Source: Sphingomonas sp. PP-CE-1G-424 (GTDB lineage Bacteria > Pseudomonadota > Alphaproteobacteria > Sphingomonadales > Sphingomonadaceae). Taken from it: 64,000 nucleotides of DNA. Below are positions 8,296 to 17,422 of this stretch, one piece after another. The position numbers and the translations under genes were made by a program. Every line of letters starts with the position of its first letter. Position 1 is the first letter of the stretch. The notes under the pieces were generated by a model. The model ran no database searches. It was not told the origin of the DNA and saw only the letters and a list, made by a program, of their open reading frames with translations. The stretch spans positions 310,001-374,000 of the forward strand of contig NZ_SLXW01000003.1 of NCBI RefSeq assembly GCF_004341085.1, given 5' to 3'.

Positions 8296-10881
8296 ATGAA
8301 CGGGTTTTCGAAAGCTGCGCTGGCAGCGAGCGCGTCGCTGTGCGCGATCCTGACGGGACCGCTCCAGGCGCAGACTGCCCCGGTTGCGCCCCCGGCAGCT
8401 CCCAAGCAGGACACTGCCCCCGACGACATCGTCGTGACCGGCACGCGCGCCGGCGAACGCAAGGCGATCGAGGAAAAGCGGACCGCGAACAATTTCGTCG
8501 AGGCAGTGTTCGCGAACGATGTCGGCAAGCTGCCCGATCAGAACGTCGCCGAAGCGGTCCGCCGGCTGCCGGGCGTGTCGGTCGCCAACGATCAGGGCGA
8601 GGGGCGTTACGTCATCGTTCGCGGGATCAACCCGGATCTCGTCAACGTCACATTGAACGGCATGACCTTGCCCGCGCCCGAGCCGGAGGGTCGGCAGGTC
8701 AAGCTCGACGACATTCCCTCGGCGCTCATCAGCGCGGTGGTCGTCACCAAGTCGCTGACCGCGGATCAGGATGCCAACGCGATCGGCGGGTCGGTCGATG
8801 TCCGGACGCTGTCGGCGTTCGATCGGAACAAGCCCTATTTCGCCGACGCGCGCGCCGCTTATGGTTGGTCGCGGCTCAACGGGAAGCATCCGTATGAGGG
8901 CGACATCCAGGTCGGCGGGCTGTTCGGCCCCGACCACCAGTTCGGCGCGGTCCTGTCGGTCAACTATTCCAAGCGGCCGATCGAGTCCGAGAATTTCCAA
9001 GGCTCGACCAACTGGCGCGTGCCGGTGGCGGCGAACGGGTTCGTCGTGCCCGACCAGTATGGGCTGCGCGACTATAACCTGACGCGGACGCGCAAGGGTG
9101 CTGTGCTCAATCTCGACTGGCGGCCGAGCGATACGACCAAGTTTTTCCTGCGCGGGACGTATTCGGCGTTCGACGACAACGAAACCCGCGACCAGTTCAT
9201 CATCGACAACGAGTCCGCTTTCTCCAACCAGACCGCCACCACCGGCCGGTTCCGCGGGCGCGGCAGCGTCCGCGTCCGGCGGCGCGAGGAGAAGGATAAC
9301 ACCAAGTCGGTGCAGGGCGGGGGCGAGTTCGATTTTGGGCCCGGCCATCTCTCGCTGACGGGGGGCTATGCACGCGCGGAGAAGCGCGACCCGCTCCGCT
9401 CCGAATATAATTTTCGGACCGGGGGTACTGCGCTGACGGTCGATTACGACGTCGCCGATACGCCCTACACTTTCGTGCCGACGACGACGCTGGCACAGAC
9501 CGCCTATGCGCTCAACAGCGTGAACTACGACCAGCGCCTCGCCGTCGAGAAGCTGGCGCAGGGCCGGATCGACTATGCGATTCCGCTGGGGATCGGGTCC
9601 GACTCGGTGGTCAAGATCGGCGCGAAATATCTCGACCGGCACAAGACCAACAACCGCGACTACGTCACCTATGGGCTGACCAGCGGGCGGACGTTCACGC
9701 TCGCCAACGTCTCGTATCTCGGCGACACCAGCTTCTACGGGAGCGACTACACCTTCGGTCCGCGGATCGATTACGCCGCTGCGCAAACGTACCTCGCCGC
9801 CAACCCCGGTACGGTGACGCTCAACACAGCGGGGTCGATCGCCAACAGCCTAGCGAACGATTACGACGTGAAGGAGCGGATCATCGCGGGTTACGCGATG
9901 GCGACGCTGAAGTTCGACAAGCTGACGCTGGTGCCTGGCGTCCGCGTCGAACAGACCCGCGACCGTAGCCAGGCCAAGCTGATCACCGCCACCTCGTCGC
10001 TGACCTCGGGCTATAACAGCTTCGGATCGAAGCAATACACCGACGTGTTTCCGGGCCTCAATGCGCGGTATGACCTGACCGACGCGCTCGTCGTACGCGG
10101 TGCTGTGACGACCGCGATCGGCCGGCCGAACTATGCGCAGCTCGCCCCCTATGTATCGGTCGACCAGACGACCAATCCCAATTCGGTGTCTCAGGGCAAT
10201 CCGAACCTGAAGCCGTACAAGGCGCTTAATTTCGACGGTGCGGTCGAATATTATCTGCCGGGGCAGGGGCTGATCTCGCTGGGCGGCTTCTACAAGAAGC
10301 TCGACGATCCGATCTATGCGCAGTCGCTGCTCGGCCAGACCGGGACGTTCGCAGGGCAGGCGCTGACCAACGCGACCGTCACGACGCCGCTCAATATCGA
10401 CAAGGCCAAGGTCTACGGTATCGAGGCCAATCTGCAGACGCGCTTCACCTTCCTGCCGTCGCCGCTCGACGGGTTCGGCGTGGCGGCGAACTACACGCGG
10501 ATCTGGGGCAACGGCAACGGCACGATCCTCGGCACGCCGTCGCGGACCGGCGACATCCCGCTGTTCCAGCAGTCGAAGCATGTCGGCACCGCGCAGATCT
10601 TCTACGAGAAATACGGGTTCGCGGTGCGCGCGGCCTATTCGTACCGCTCGGCGTATCTCGACACGCTGGGCGCGACAGCCGCGCTCGACCAATATACCGA
10701 CAATAACGGCCAGCTCGACGTCAACGCAAGTTATCAAGTCTCGCCGGAACTCACCTTCTTCGCGAGCGCGACCAACCTGACCGATGCGCCGTGGCGTCGC
10801 TATATCGGCAGCAAGGCGTTACTGGTCGAGCGCGAGCGCTACGACATGTCGGTCCGCTGGGGCGCGCAACTCCACTTCTAG
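8296..10881 (+). CDS. TonB-dependent outer-membrane receptor beside a phytase
   Basis: 861 residues from ATG 8296 (GGGGA at 8282-8286). A TTG-started upstream extension is less likely. There is a signal peptide to about residue 26 (ILTGPLQAQ), then the plug domain with DDIVVTGTRAGERKAIEEKR, GKLPDQNVAEAVRRLPGVSV and GRYVIVRGINPDLVNVTLNG. A 22-strand barrel type sequence follows, ending in aromatic WGAQLHF, the C-terminal sorting signal. Only 9 bases separate it from a secreted histidine acid phosphatase, so it probably imports something linked to phosphate-ester hydrolysis such as inositol phosphates or their metal chelates. The substrate is inference. Confidence 0.88.
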   Translation: MNGFSKAALAASASLCAILTGPLQAQTAPVAPPAAPKQDTAPDDIVVTGTRAGERKAIEEKRTANNFVEAVFANDVGKLPDQNVAEAVRRLPGVSVANDQGEGRYVIVRGINPDLVNVTLNGMTLPAPEPEGRQVKLDDIPSALISAVVVTKSLTADQDANAIGGSVDVRTLSAFDRNKPYFADARAAYGWSRLNGKHPYEGDIQVGGLFGPDHQFGAVLSVNYSKRPIESENFQGSTNWRVPVAANGFVVPDQYGLRDYNLTRTRKGAVLNLDWRPSDTTKFFLRGTYSAFDDNETRDQFIIDNESAFSNQTATTGRFRGRGSVRVRRREEKDNTKSVQGGGEFDFGPGHLSLTGGYARAEKRDPLRSEYNFRTGGTALTVDYDVADTPYTFVPTTTLAQTAYALNSVNYDQRLAVEKLAQGRIDYAIPLGIGSDSVVKIGAKYLDRHKTNNRDYVTYGLTSGRTFTLANVSYLGDTSFYGSDYTFGPRIDYAAAQTYLAANPGTVTLNTAGSIANSLANDYDVKERIIAGYAMATLKFDKLTLVPGVRVEQTRDRSQAKLITATSSLTSGYNSFGSKQYTDVFPGLNARYDLTDALVVRGAVTTAIGRPNYAQLAPYVSVDQTTNPNSVSQGNPNLKPYKALNFDGAVEYYLPGQGLISLGGFYKKLDDPIYAQSLLGQTGTFAGQALTNATVTTPLNIDKAKVYGIEANLQTRFTFLPSPLDGFGVAANYTRIWGNGNGTILGTPSRTGDIPLFQQSKHVGTAQIFYEKYGFAVRAAYSYRSAYLDTLGATAALDQYTDNNGQLDVNASYQVSPELTFFASATNLTDAPWRRYIGSKALLVERERYDMSVRWGAQLHF

Positions 10882-10890
10882 GATTCTGCC

Positions 10891-12132
10891 ATGCGATCAA
10901 TCCTATCCGCCGCCGCGGTCCTGCTCGCCTCGACCGGATCTGCCGCGTTTGCGCAGGCGGCGGTGCCGGCGGGGTTGCATGTCGATCGGGTCGTGATGCT
11001 GATGCGCCACGGTGTCCGGCCACCGACCAAGTCGCCGCCGATGCCCGCGGGTACCGCTGCCGAAGCGTGGCCCGCATGGCCGGTCGAGCCGGGCTATCTG
11101 ACCCCGCACGGCGCCGACGCATTGCGCCTGTTGGCGGCCGCCGATCGCGCCGCCTTCATCGCAGACGGTGTGCTCTCGCGGACCGGATGTGGCACGATGC
11201 GGATCATCGCGGACAGCGACCAGCGGACGATCGCGACCGCCCAAACCTGGGGCACCGCGCTCGCGCCCGGGTGTACGCTCGATATCGCGCACCGCCCGCA
11301 GGATGTCGCCGACCCGATCTTCTCGCCGATCGACGAAGGCGCGGTGCCGTTCGATGCGGCGCAGGCGCGCGCGGCGGTGCTCGACGACATCGGCCCCGCC
11401 GGTATCGCGGGCGAGGAGCGTCGCCTGCGGCCCGTGTTGTCGCGGATCGATGCGATCCTGTGCGGCGCGGCGAAATCTGCGTGCGGCGTTACCCGCGAGC
11501 CGTCGACGCTGGCGCCACTCAAGTCCGGCGCACGGCCGAAGCTCGCCGGGGCGCTCGACCGCGCGTCGACCGTCGCGCAGATCCTGTTGCTCGAATATGC
11601 GGACGGCAAGCCGATGCGCGAGGTCGGCTGGGGGCGTGCCACCGCCGCCGATATCGACCGCGCGTCTGAACTGCATGCGGTCGAATTCCGCCTGGTCGCC
11701 AGACCGCAATATGTTGCGGCGCGTGGATTGTCGGGGATCGGCGCCTTGATGCGTCAGGCGATCAGCGATCCGCGCAAGGATGCGCCGGCGATCACTATGC
11801 TGTCAGGTCATGACACCAATATCGCCAATCTGGGTGGTCTGCTCGACCTGCACTGGCGCGTGCCGGGGCTGGCCGCAGACGATCCTTCGCCGGGCGGCGC
11901 GATCCTGTTCGAGCGGCTCGCCGACCAACAGGGAAAGCTCTACGTCCGCGCGATCTATCGCTCGCAGACGCTCGATCAAATTCGCAACCTCACGCCTTTG
12001 GGTGGTGCGGCGAAACCGTATCGCAGCGTGATGCCAATCGTCGGCTGTTCCGCGCGCGGGGTTCGCGGGCTCTGTACGCTGGCGGCTTTCGAGACGCTGA
12101 TGAACGAGCGGCTGGTCGGGCAGGTCGGGTAA
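10891..12132 (+). CDS. Periplasmic histidine acid phosphatase (phytase/AppA-like)
   Basis: 413 residues with a signal peptide ending near AAFAQA (residue 22). The catalytic nucleophile motif RHGVRPP is at residues 39-45 (His40) and the proton-donor pair HD is at 307-308 in LSGHDTNIANLGG, both diagnostic of branch-2 histidine acid phosphatases. Cysteines (C-G-T-M near 92, C-T-L near 121, C-G-A-A and C-G-V near 190-200) suggest disulfides. Likely substrates are phytate, glucose-1-phosphate or other organic phosphates. It is co-transcribed with the upstream TBDR. Confidence 0.88.
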   Translation: MRSILSAAAVLLASTGSAAFAQAAVPAGLHVDRVVMLMRHGVRPPTKSPPMPAGTAAEAWPAWPVEPGYLTPHGADALRLLAAADRAAFIADGVLSRTGCGTMRIIADSDQRTIATAQTWGTALAPGCTLDIAHRPQDVADPIFSPIDEGAVPFDAAQARAAVLDDIGPAGIAGEERRLRPVLSRIDAILCGAAKSACGVTREPSTLAPLKSGARPKLAGALDRASTVAQILLLEYADGKPMREVGWGRATAADIDRASELHAVEFRLVARPQYVAARGLSGIGALMRQAISDPRKDAPAITMLSGHDTNIANLGGLLDLHWRVPGLAADDPSPGGAILFERLADQQGKLYVRAIYRSQTLDQIRNLTPLGGAAKPYRSVMPIVGCSARGVRGLCTLAAFETLMNERLVGQVG

Positions 12133-12170
12133 GGCGGGCAGAGTCGGAACGGCGCGAAATCCTGTTGTTC

Positions 12171-12197
12171 CTTCCTCCATTTCAGGCATGGAGGAAG
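12171..12197 (+). terminator. Hairpin downstream of the phosphatase gene
   Basis: CTTCCTCCAT (12171-12180) pairs perfectly with ATGGAGGAAG (12188-12197) across a 7-base loop, 39 bases after the phosphatase stop. It lacks a clear T run, so it may stabilise the 3' end or need Rho rather than act as a classical intrinsic terminator. Confidence 0.5.
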
Positions 12198-12351
12198 ACT
12201 GCCGGGCTCCAATCATGATCCGCCGGACCAAGCGGATCGCACCCCGCCGCATCGATCCTGTACCGCAACGCAACATCGGTTTACGGGGCCCGACAATCCA
12301 GATCCGCGAGCGCGCTTGCGGACCACCGGATTGGCGTATACGGGCCGCTTG

Positions 12352-12370
12352 AATGTTACACTACAACATC
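12352..12370. promoter_or_regulatory. Zur-like box upstream of DUF2946-TBDR genes
   Basis: AATGTTACACTACAACATC matches 17 of 19 positions of the Zur operator core known from E. coli (RATGTTATANTATAACATY). It is a dyad with ATGTT/AACAT arms. It lies about 87 bases before the DUF2946 start in a 324-base gap, a sensible promoter position. If it works, zinc-bound Zur would repress DUF2946 and the TBDR, making them zinc-acquisition genes. The sequence match is seen; its function is inference. Confidence 0.55.
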
Positions 12371-12456
12371 ACACGTAAGCACTGACCGTGACGGCGGGCG
12401 GATGCGAGATCGGGCAGCGGCCTGAGGGTACGGGGCTTCGGCAGGCGAACAGCCGC

Positions 12457-12810
12457 ATGTTCCGCATCGCCATGCTTATCGCGGCGCTGTTCGCGGTTCT
12501 CGTCCAGGGTCTCGTCGTCCAGGCGCATACGCATGTGCACCGGAACACGGCGCCGATCGTCCACGCCGCCGGGGCGCAGGCTATCACCGGTGCAGCCGAT
12601 GACGGCTCGACGCAGCAGGACGAGTCGGATTGCCCGTTATGCTGGGAGCTGGCGCACGCCGACGCCTTCCTTCTGCCCGAAGACACAGTTGTTCTCACCC
12701 CCGCGACCAGCAAGATCTGGCTCGCCGCGTTGTTGCAATCGGTATCCGTCCGCAACGTGCGCTCGCACGCCTGGCGCAGCCGCGCGCCACCGCTCCCCCT
12801 CCAAGCCTGA
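12457..12810 (+). CDS. DUF2946-like small membrane-anchored protein with metal-ligand motifs
   Basis: 117 residues from ATG 12457. An N-terminal hydrophobic segment (4-22) is a signal peptide or anchor. It is followed by HTHVH (24-28) and a CPLC pair (Cys59, Cys62) in DCPLCWELAHAD, the layout of DUF2946 proteins often found next to metal-related TBDRs. The His and Cys clusters suggest metal binding in the periplasm. It lies 100 bases before a TBDR and behind a Zur-like box. A longer frame from 12388 lacks family features. Biochemical function is unknown. Confidence 0.75.
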   Translation: MFRIAMLIAALFAVLVQGLVVQAHTHVHRNTAPIVHAAGAQAITGAADDGSTQQDESDCPLCWELAHADAFLLPEDTVVLTPATSKIWLAALLQSVSVRNVRSHAWRSRAPPLPLQA

Positions 12811-12910
12811 CACTATTTTCGCGGGTGCGGCGTCGACGAACGCCGGTCCGTACTGCGTCGGCGTCGCGTAAGCGCGATCCGTCGCTCTAGGTTCTTGGAG
12901 CTCTTCAAAA

Positions 12911-15109
12911 ATGCGACATCTTCTCATGCTGGGCGTGGCCACGGCTGCACCTTTCGCCCTGCTCGTTCCCGCCAGCGTGTCGGCACAGACCGCGTCCGCC
13001 GACACGACCGCAGCACCACAGGCCGATACCCCGGTTGCGCCTGCCGCTGCGACTCCTGCGCCGGCTGCCGGCGGCGATATCGTCGTGACCGCGCGGCGGC
13101 TCGATGCCGCGCGCGACGCGATCCTTCCCTCGCTTGGGTCGAGCGATTATACGCTCGACCGTGCGCTTCTCGAGCGCCAGCCGGGCGGTCTCAACCGCAG
13201 CCTGGCGCAGGTCCTCCTCCAGGCCCCCGGCGTGACGCTCGACAGCTACGGCGCGATCCACGTCCGCAACGAGCACGCCAATCTCCAATACCGGTTGAAC
13301 GGCGTGATCGTGCCGGAGAGCATCTCGGGCTTCGGCTCGACGTTCGATCCGCACATCGCCAAGTCGATCGACCTGCTGACGGGCACGCTGCCCGCGCAAT
13401 ATGGTTATCGGACCTCGGGCGTGATCGATCTGAAGACTGAGAACGGGGCGTTCGAGAATGGCGGCGATCTCGGCTTTTACGGCGGCAGCCGCGGTACGGT
13501 CCAGCCGACCGCCAGTGTCCACGGATCGAGCGGCGGGCTCAATTATTTTGCGTCGGGCAGCTATCTCGAGAACGACCTCGGCGTCGAGAACCCGACCGCC
13601 TCGCGCGATGCGATCCACGATCATACACGCCAGTACCGCGGGTTCGGCTACGTCTCCGACATTCTGTCCGAGACGAGCCGGCTGACCGCGTTCGGCGGCA
13701 CGTCGATCGGGTATTTCCAGATCCCCAACAATCCGGGGCAGGCGCCGGCCTATACGCTGAACGGCCAGTCGACGTATGACTCCGCCAAGCTCGACCAGAA
13801 CCAGCGCGAGATCACGCATTACGGCGTGCTAGCCTATCAATATGCCGGTGATGCATTCAATTTCCAGATCGCGCCGTTCATCCGCTATTCGCAGACCCGG
13901 TTCACCCCCGATCCGCAGGGTGGCGACCTGATCCTTGCGGGGGTTGCGGACACGTCGCGTCTGTCGAGCCTGACGGCGGGCGTGCAGGCAGACGGCAGCT
14001 ACAAGCTGTCCGATAGCCATACCCTGCGCTTCGGCCTGTTCTTCCAGAACGAGCGGACGCGATCGAACGTCACTTCGCGGGTCTTCACGGTCGACGATTC
14101 CGGAGCGCAAACGTCGGACGTACCGCTGACGATCAACGATCGCGGCGGCCGGACGGGGCAGCTCTACGGCGTGTATCTGCAGGACGAATGGTCGCTGAGC
14201 CCGACGCTGACGCTCAACTATGGCGCGCGGTTCGATGCGGTTCGCGCCTATTCCGACGAGCAGCAGCTGAGCCCGCGCGCCAATCTGGTGTGGAAGGCGG
14301 ACAGCAGCACCGTGTTCCATGTCGGCTATGCGCGCAACTTCACGCCGCCACCGCAGGAGCTGATCGCGTCGCCGACGCTCGCGCTGTTCACCGGCACGAC
14401 CAAGGCGACTGCGATCACGACGGCGGACCCGGTGCGCGCCGAACGCGAGCATTATTTCGACGGCGGGGTCCAGCACACCTTCGGCTCGGCCTTCAAGCTC
14501 GGGGTCGACGCCTATTACAAGATCAAGCGCAACCTGCTCGACGAGGGCCAGTTCGGGCCGTCGCTGGTGCTGTCGCCGTTCAACTACGCCAAGGGCTATG
14601 CGTGGGGGACCGAGGTCACGGCGAGCTACACCAAGGGGCCGCTCGACCTGTATGCCAACGTCGCGCGCGGGCAGGAGAAGGGCCGGAACATCGTCTCGAG
14701 CCAGTATTTCTTCCAGCCCGACGAAATCGCCTACATCGCCAACCACTATATCTTCACCGACCATTCGCAGCGCTGGACCGGCTCGGCGGGCGGCAGCGTG
14801 TCGATCCAGGATGGTCTCGGCAAGCTCGTCCCGTCGGTGACGATGCTCTACGGCGACGGCCTGCGCGCCGACGACCCTGCCGGGATCGTGCCCAATGGCG
14901 GTAAGCTGCCGTCGTACTTCACGGCAGATTTCGGCATCACGCAGAACATCGATGGGCCGGGCGTGCTGAAGGGCGTCGCGATCAGCTTCAACGTCACCAA
15001 CATCGCCGACAATACCTATCTGCTGCGCGACGGATCGGGCGTCGGGGTCGGCGCCCCGCAATATGGCGCGCGCCGGGGCTTCTTCGGAGGGATCCGCAAG
15101 AGCTTCTGA
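12911..15109 (+). CDS. TonB-dependent receptor, probably for a metal or metallophore
   Basis: 732 residues, shorter than the glycan-type receptors of this window. There is a signal peptide (cleavage near VSAQT, ~26), a Pro/Ala linker, then the plug: GGDIVVTARRLDAARDAILP, LAQVLLQAPGVTLDSYGAIH and YGYRTSGVIDLKTENG. The barrel ends RGFFGGIRKSF with a terminal Phe. GGAG at 12897-12900 is the ribosome binding site. Placement after DUF2946, behind a Zur-like box and next to a two-component system and heavy-metal efflux pump points to zinc or another divalent metal. The substrate is inference. Confidence 0.85.
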   Translation: MRHLLMLGVATAAPFALLVPASVSAQTASADTTAAPQADTPVAPAAATPAPAAGGDIVVTARRLDAARDAILPSLGSSDYTLDRALLERQPGGLNRSLAQVLLQAPGVTLDSYGAIHVRNEHANLQYRLNGVIVPESISGFGSTFDPHIAKSIDLLTGTLPAQYGYRTSGVIDLKTENGAFENGGDLGFYGGSRGTVQPTASVHGSSGGLNYFASGSYLENDLGVENPTASRDAIHDHTRQYRGFGYVSDILSETSRLTAFGGTSIGYFQIPNNPGQAPAYTLNGQSTYDSAKLDQNQREITHYGVLAYQYAGDAFNFQIAPFIRYSQTRFTPDPQGGDLILAGVADTSRLSSLTAGVQADGSYKLSDSHTLRFGLFFQNERTRSNVTSRVFTVDDSGAQTSDVPLTINDRGGRTGQLYGVYLQDEWSLSPTLTLNYGARFDAVRAYSDEQQLSPRANLVWKADSSTVFHVGYARNFTPPPQELIASPTLALFTGTTKATAITTADPVRAEREHYFDGGVQHTFGSAFKLGVDAYYKIKRNLLDEGQFGPSLVLSPFNYAKGYAWGTEVTASYTKGPLDLYANVARGQEKGRNIVSSQYFFQPDEIAYIANHYIFTDHSQRWTGSAGGSVSIQDGLGKLVPSVTMLYGDGLRADDPAGIVPNGGKLPSYFTADFGITQNIDGPGVLKGVAISFNVTNIADNTYLLRDGSGVGVGAPQYGARRGFFGGIRKSF

Positions 15110-15115
15110 GACCTG

Positions 15116-15149
15116 CGGCGACACGGTTCCATCGTGGATCGTGTCGCCG
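15116..15149 (+). terminator. Hairpin after the metal TBDR
   Basis: CGGCGACACG (15116-15125) pairs perfectly with CGTGTCGCCG (15140-15149) over a 14-base loop, starting 6 bases after the TBDR stop. There is no T run, but the position between convergent genes suits a transcript end. Confidence 0.6.
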
Positions 15150-15287
15150 ACCTGGCGCTCGACGACCGGGGGGCGACGCATCCCGGTCGTCGGTAGCGAC
15201 AATCACCGCGAGGAAACTATCGATATCGCACGTCATGAATTGGCGGCGGCGGCACGATAGGCACCGGCAGCGCTTACCGCGTACCGG

Positions 15288-16634
15288 TCAGGCATCGGCG
15301 TCTTTCGGCAAGCCCGGTCGATCGAAAATCATCGCGAAACTAAGCCCTTTGCCACAATGTCCGGGCGAAATTTCGAATACGCCGAGGTGCGCACGTGCGA
15401 CCCGGTCGACGATCGAAAGACCGATGCCCGAGCCTTCCGCGCGAGCACCATCCGCGCGCCAGAACCGGTCCTTCAACCGCGCGAGATGCTCGGGCGGCAC
15501 GCCGTCGCCGTCGTCCGACACGCACAGGCACCGATCCGGTCCGACACGCACGGTGATGGTCGTGCCGATCGGCGTATGACGCGCGGCGTTGTCGACGAGG
15601 TTCTCGAGCGCGAGCGTGACCGCGCCGGGATAGCCGAACACGCTGGCCGGATTACCCGTCCAGCGATCGTCCAGCGCGATGCTGCGGCCGCCGGCGATGA
15701 TCGCGGGGGCGCGGTCGGTTACGACGGCGATGGCCAGTGCAGCCAGATCGAGCGGTTCGCCGCTGTCCTCGATCGGGCGTTCAAGATCGGCCAGCGCGAG
15801 AAGCTGGCCGACGACCCGCGCCGCGCGATCGACCGAGACGAGGATGCCGGCTCTGATCGAATCGTCGTCGATCGCATCGGCGCGCAGCCTGATGATCGCC
15901 AGCGGCGTGCGAAGCTCGTGCGCCACGTCCGCGGCGAACGCGGTCTGTGCCTTGAAGCCCTGTTCGAGGCGATCGAGCGCCTCGTTGGTGGCCGCGGCCA
16001 ATGGTTCCACTTCGGAGGGCAGCGTTCCCCGCGGCAACCGCGTCCCCAAGGTCCGTGGACCGATCGCCGCGGCTGTGGCCGATACCGCTTTCATGCGCCG
16101 GGTCAGGCGTCGGGTCAGCAGCGCGCCGATCAGCGGCACCAGCGCGGCGATCGGCAGCACCAGGAGCGCGAAGCGTTTGAGGAAGGCGCTGACGATATCG
16201 TCGGTAATGACCTCGGGTGCCGCGCCGTCCTGCGACGCTACGATCCAGCGCCCCCCGGCGGCCGGCACGCTGTACGCCTCGATCGCGCCGCGGCGGAAGA
16301 AATGCGCGCCGTGGTCCATCGGTACCGCCGCGATGATCTGTGGACGGGCGGGCCCCTTGGCCATGATTACCACGCGATTACGGTCGACGAGCGCGACCGC
16401 CATGCCGTCGGTCAAGGCATCGCTGCGCAGGGCGGTCGACGCTGGCAAGGCGCTTGCGACGATCGCGGCCTGTTGGCGGAGCAGCCGCCGCTGGTAATGG
16501 TCGGCGGTGCTGTGGAGCAGCATCGCGACACCGAGCGACAGGGCGATCGTCGCCGCCAGCGCGGTGACGATGTGGAGCGCGATGAACTGGCCGAGAAGCG
16601 AGCGGGGCAGCGATCGAGGCAGGCGCAGGCTCAT
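15288..16634 (-). CDS. Sensor histidine kinase of the metal-efflux island
   Basis: 448 residues from ATG 16634, which overlaps the regulator stop by 4 bases; the longer open frame to 17360 only runs through the regulator in another frame. Transmembrane helices at about 15-41 and 153-173 enclose a ~110-residue periplasmic sensor. They are followed by a HAMP-like linker and the dimerisation helix AADVAHELRTPLAIIRLRAD with phospho-acceptor His239. ATP-binding boxes follow: N (LALENLVDNAARHT), G1 (VSDDGDGVPP) and G2 (GSGIGLSIVDRV). Such kinases next to CzcBAC pumps sense periplasmic metal or envelope stress. Confidence 0.9.
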   Translation of the reverse strand: MSLRLPRSLPRSLLGQFIALHIVTALAATIALSLGVAMLLHSTADHYQRRLLRQQAAIVASALPASTALRSDALTDGMAVALVDRNRVVIMAKGPARPQIIAAVPMDHGAHFFRRGAIEAYSVPAAGGRWIVASQDGAAPEVITDDIVSAFLKRFALLVLPIAALVPLIGALLTRRLTRRMKAVSATAAAIGPRTLGTRLPRGTLPSEVEPLAAATNEALDRLEQGFKAQTAFAADVAHELRTPLAIIRLRADAIDDDSIRAGILVSVDRAARVVGQLLALADLERPIEDSGEPLDLAALAIAVVTDRAPAIIAGGRSIALDDRWTGNPASVFGYPGAVTLALENLVDNAARHTPIGTTITVRVGPDRCLCVSDDGDGVPPEHLARLKDRFWRADGARAEGSGIGLSIVDRVARAHLGVFEISPGHCGKGLSFAMIFDRPGLPKDADA

Positions 16635-17305
16635 GGCTTGGCGACGATGATGTAGCCGACGCCGCGCACCGTCTCGATCAGCGTGCCGCTCGCCGCCTCG
16701 TCGAGCTTCTTCCGCAGCCGGTGGACATAAACCTCGACCGCATTCGAGCCGAGGTCCCCGCCAAGCCCGAACAGATGATCCTCGGCGATCCGCTTGGGCA
16801 CGACGTTGCCCGCGCGTCGCAGCAGCAGTTCGAGCAACTCGGTCTCGCGCACCGATAGCGCGATCGTCGCGCCTTCGACATGCGCGACACGGATTTCGAG
16901 ATCGAACGTCAGCCGTCCGCACGTCAGCGACCGGCCCAGATACCCACCCTGGCGGCGCAGCACTGCGAGCAGACGGGCGTGCAATTCGTCCACGTCGAAC
17001 GGCTTGACCAGATAGTCGTCGGCGCCTTCGTTCAAACCGCGGATCCGTGCGTCGATCGTGCCGCGTGCGGTGAGGATCAGCACCGGGCGGGTATCGCCTC
17101 GCGCGCGCATCCGGTGGAGTAGCGCCAGTCCATCCTCGTCCGGCAGGCCAAGGTCGAGCAGGATTGCGGCATAATCGGCTTGTTGCAGATAGGCGTCGGC
17201 TTCGTCGGCGCTGCGGGCCAGATCGACCGACAGGCCGCGCGGACACAATGCGGCCGTCAGGGCGTCGGCGAGCGCGCGGTCGTCCTCGATCAGCAATATC
17301 CGCAT
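16631..17305 (-). CDS. OmpR-family response regulator of the metal-efflux island
   Basis: 224 residues. The receiver domain has the acidic pocket IEDD, phospho-acceptor Asp51 in AAILLDLGLPDEDG, Thr79 in LILTARG and Lys101 in YLVKPFDVDELHARL. The winged-helix output domain is in the C-terminal 95 residues (SVRETELLELLLRRAGNVVP, VEVYVHRLRKKLDEA, ETVRGVGYIIV). The gene precedes and overlaps the kinase and is divergent from czcB. A direct repeat in the shared promoter gap is its likely binding site, so it probably activates the pump. Confidence 0.93.
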   Translation of the reverse strand: MRILLIEDDRALADALTAALCPRGLSVDLARSADEADAYLQQADYAAILLDLGLPDEDGLALLHRMRARGDTRPVLILTARGTIDARIRGLNEGADDYLVKPFDVDELHARLLAVLRRQGGYLGRSLTCGRLTFDLEIRVAHVEGATIALSVRETELLELLLRRAGNVVPKRIAEDHLFGLGGDLGSNAVEVYVHRLRKKLDEAASGTLIETVRGVGYIIVAKP

Positions 17306-17362
17306 CGATCTCCCCCCTGTCCGGTGCCCGTGTCGCGCCTGTTTCGGTGCAGTGCAGCATCC

Positions 17363-17379
17363 GTAAGCGCGCTGTAAGC
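17363..17379. promoter_or_regulatory. Direct-repeat operator candidate for the OmpR-type regulator
   Basis: GTAAGC occurs at 17363-17368 and 17374-17379, exactly 11 bases apart. That is the one-helical-turn spacing at which OmpR-family dimers bind head to tail. It lies in the 117-base gap between the regulator gene and czcB. Confidence 0.5.
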
Positions 17380-17422
17380 CAGCGACGCTACCGGCTCCAG
17401 TCTAATCCCCAAGGGGCTGATT

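Noticed and set aside
16635..17360. Upstream extension of the histidine kinase frame
   Set aside because: This part is the response-regulator gene read in another frame. The kinase starts at the ATG that overlaps the regulator stop.
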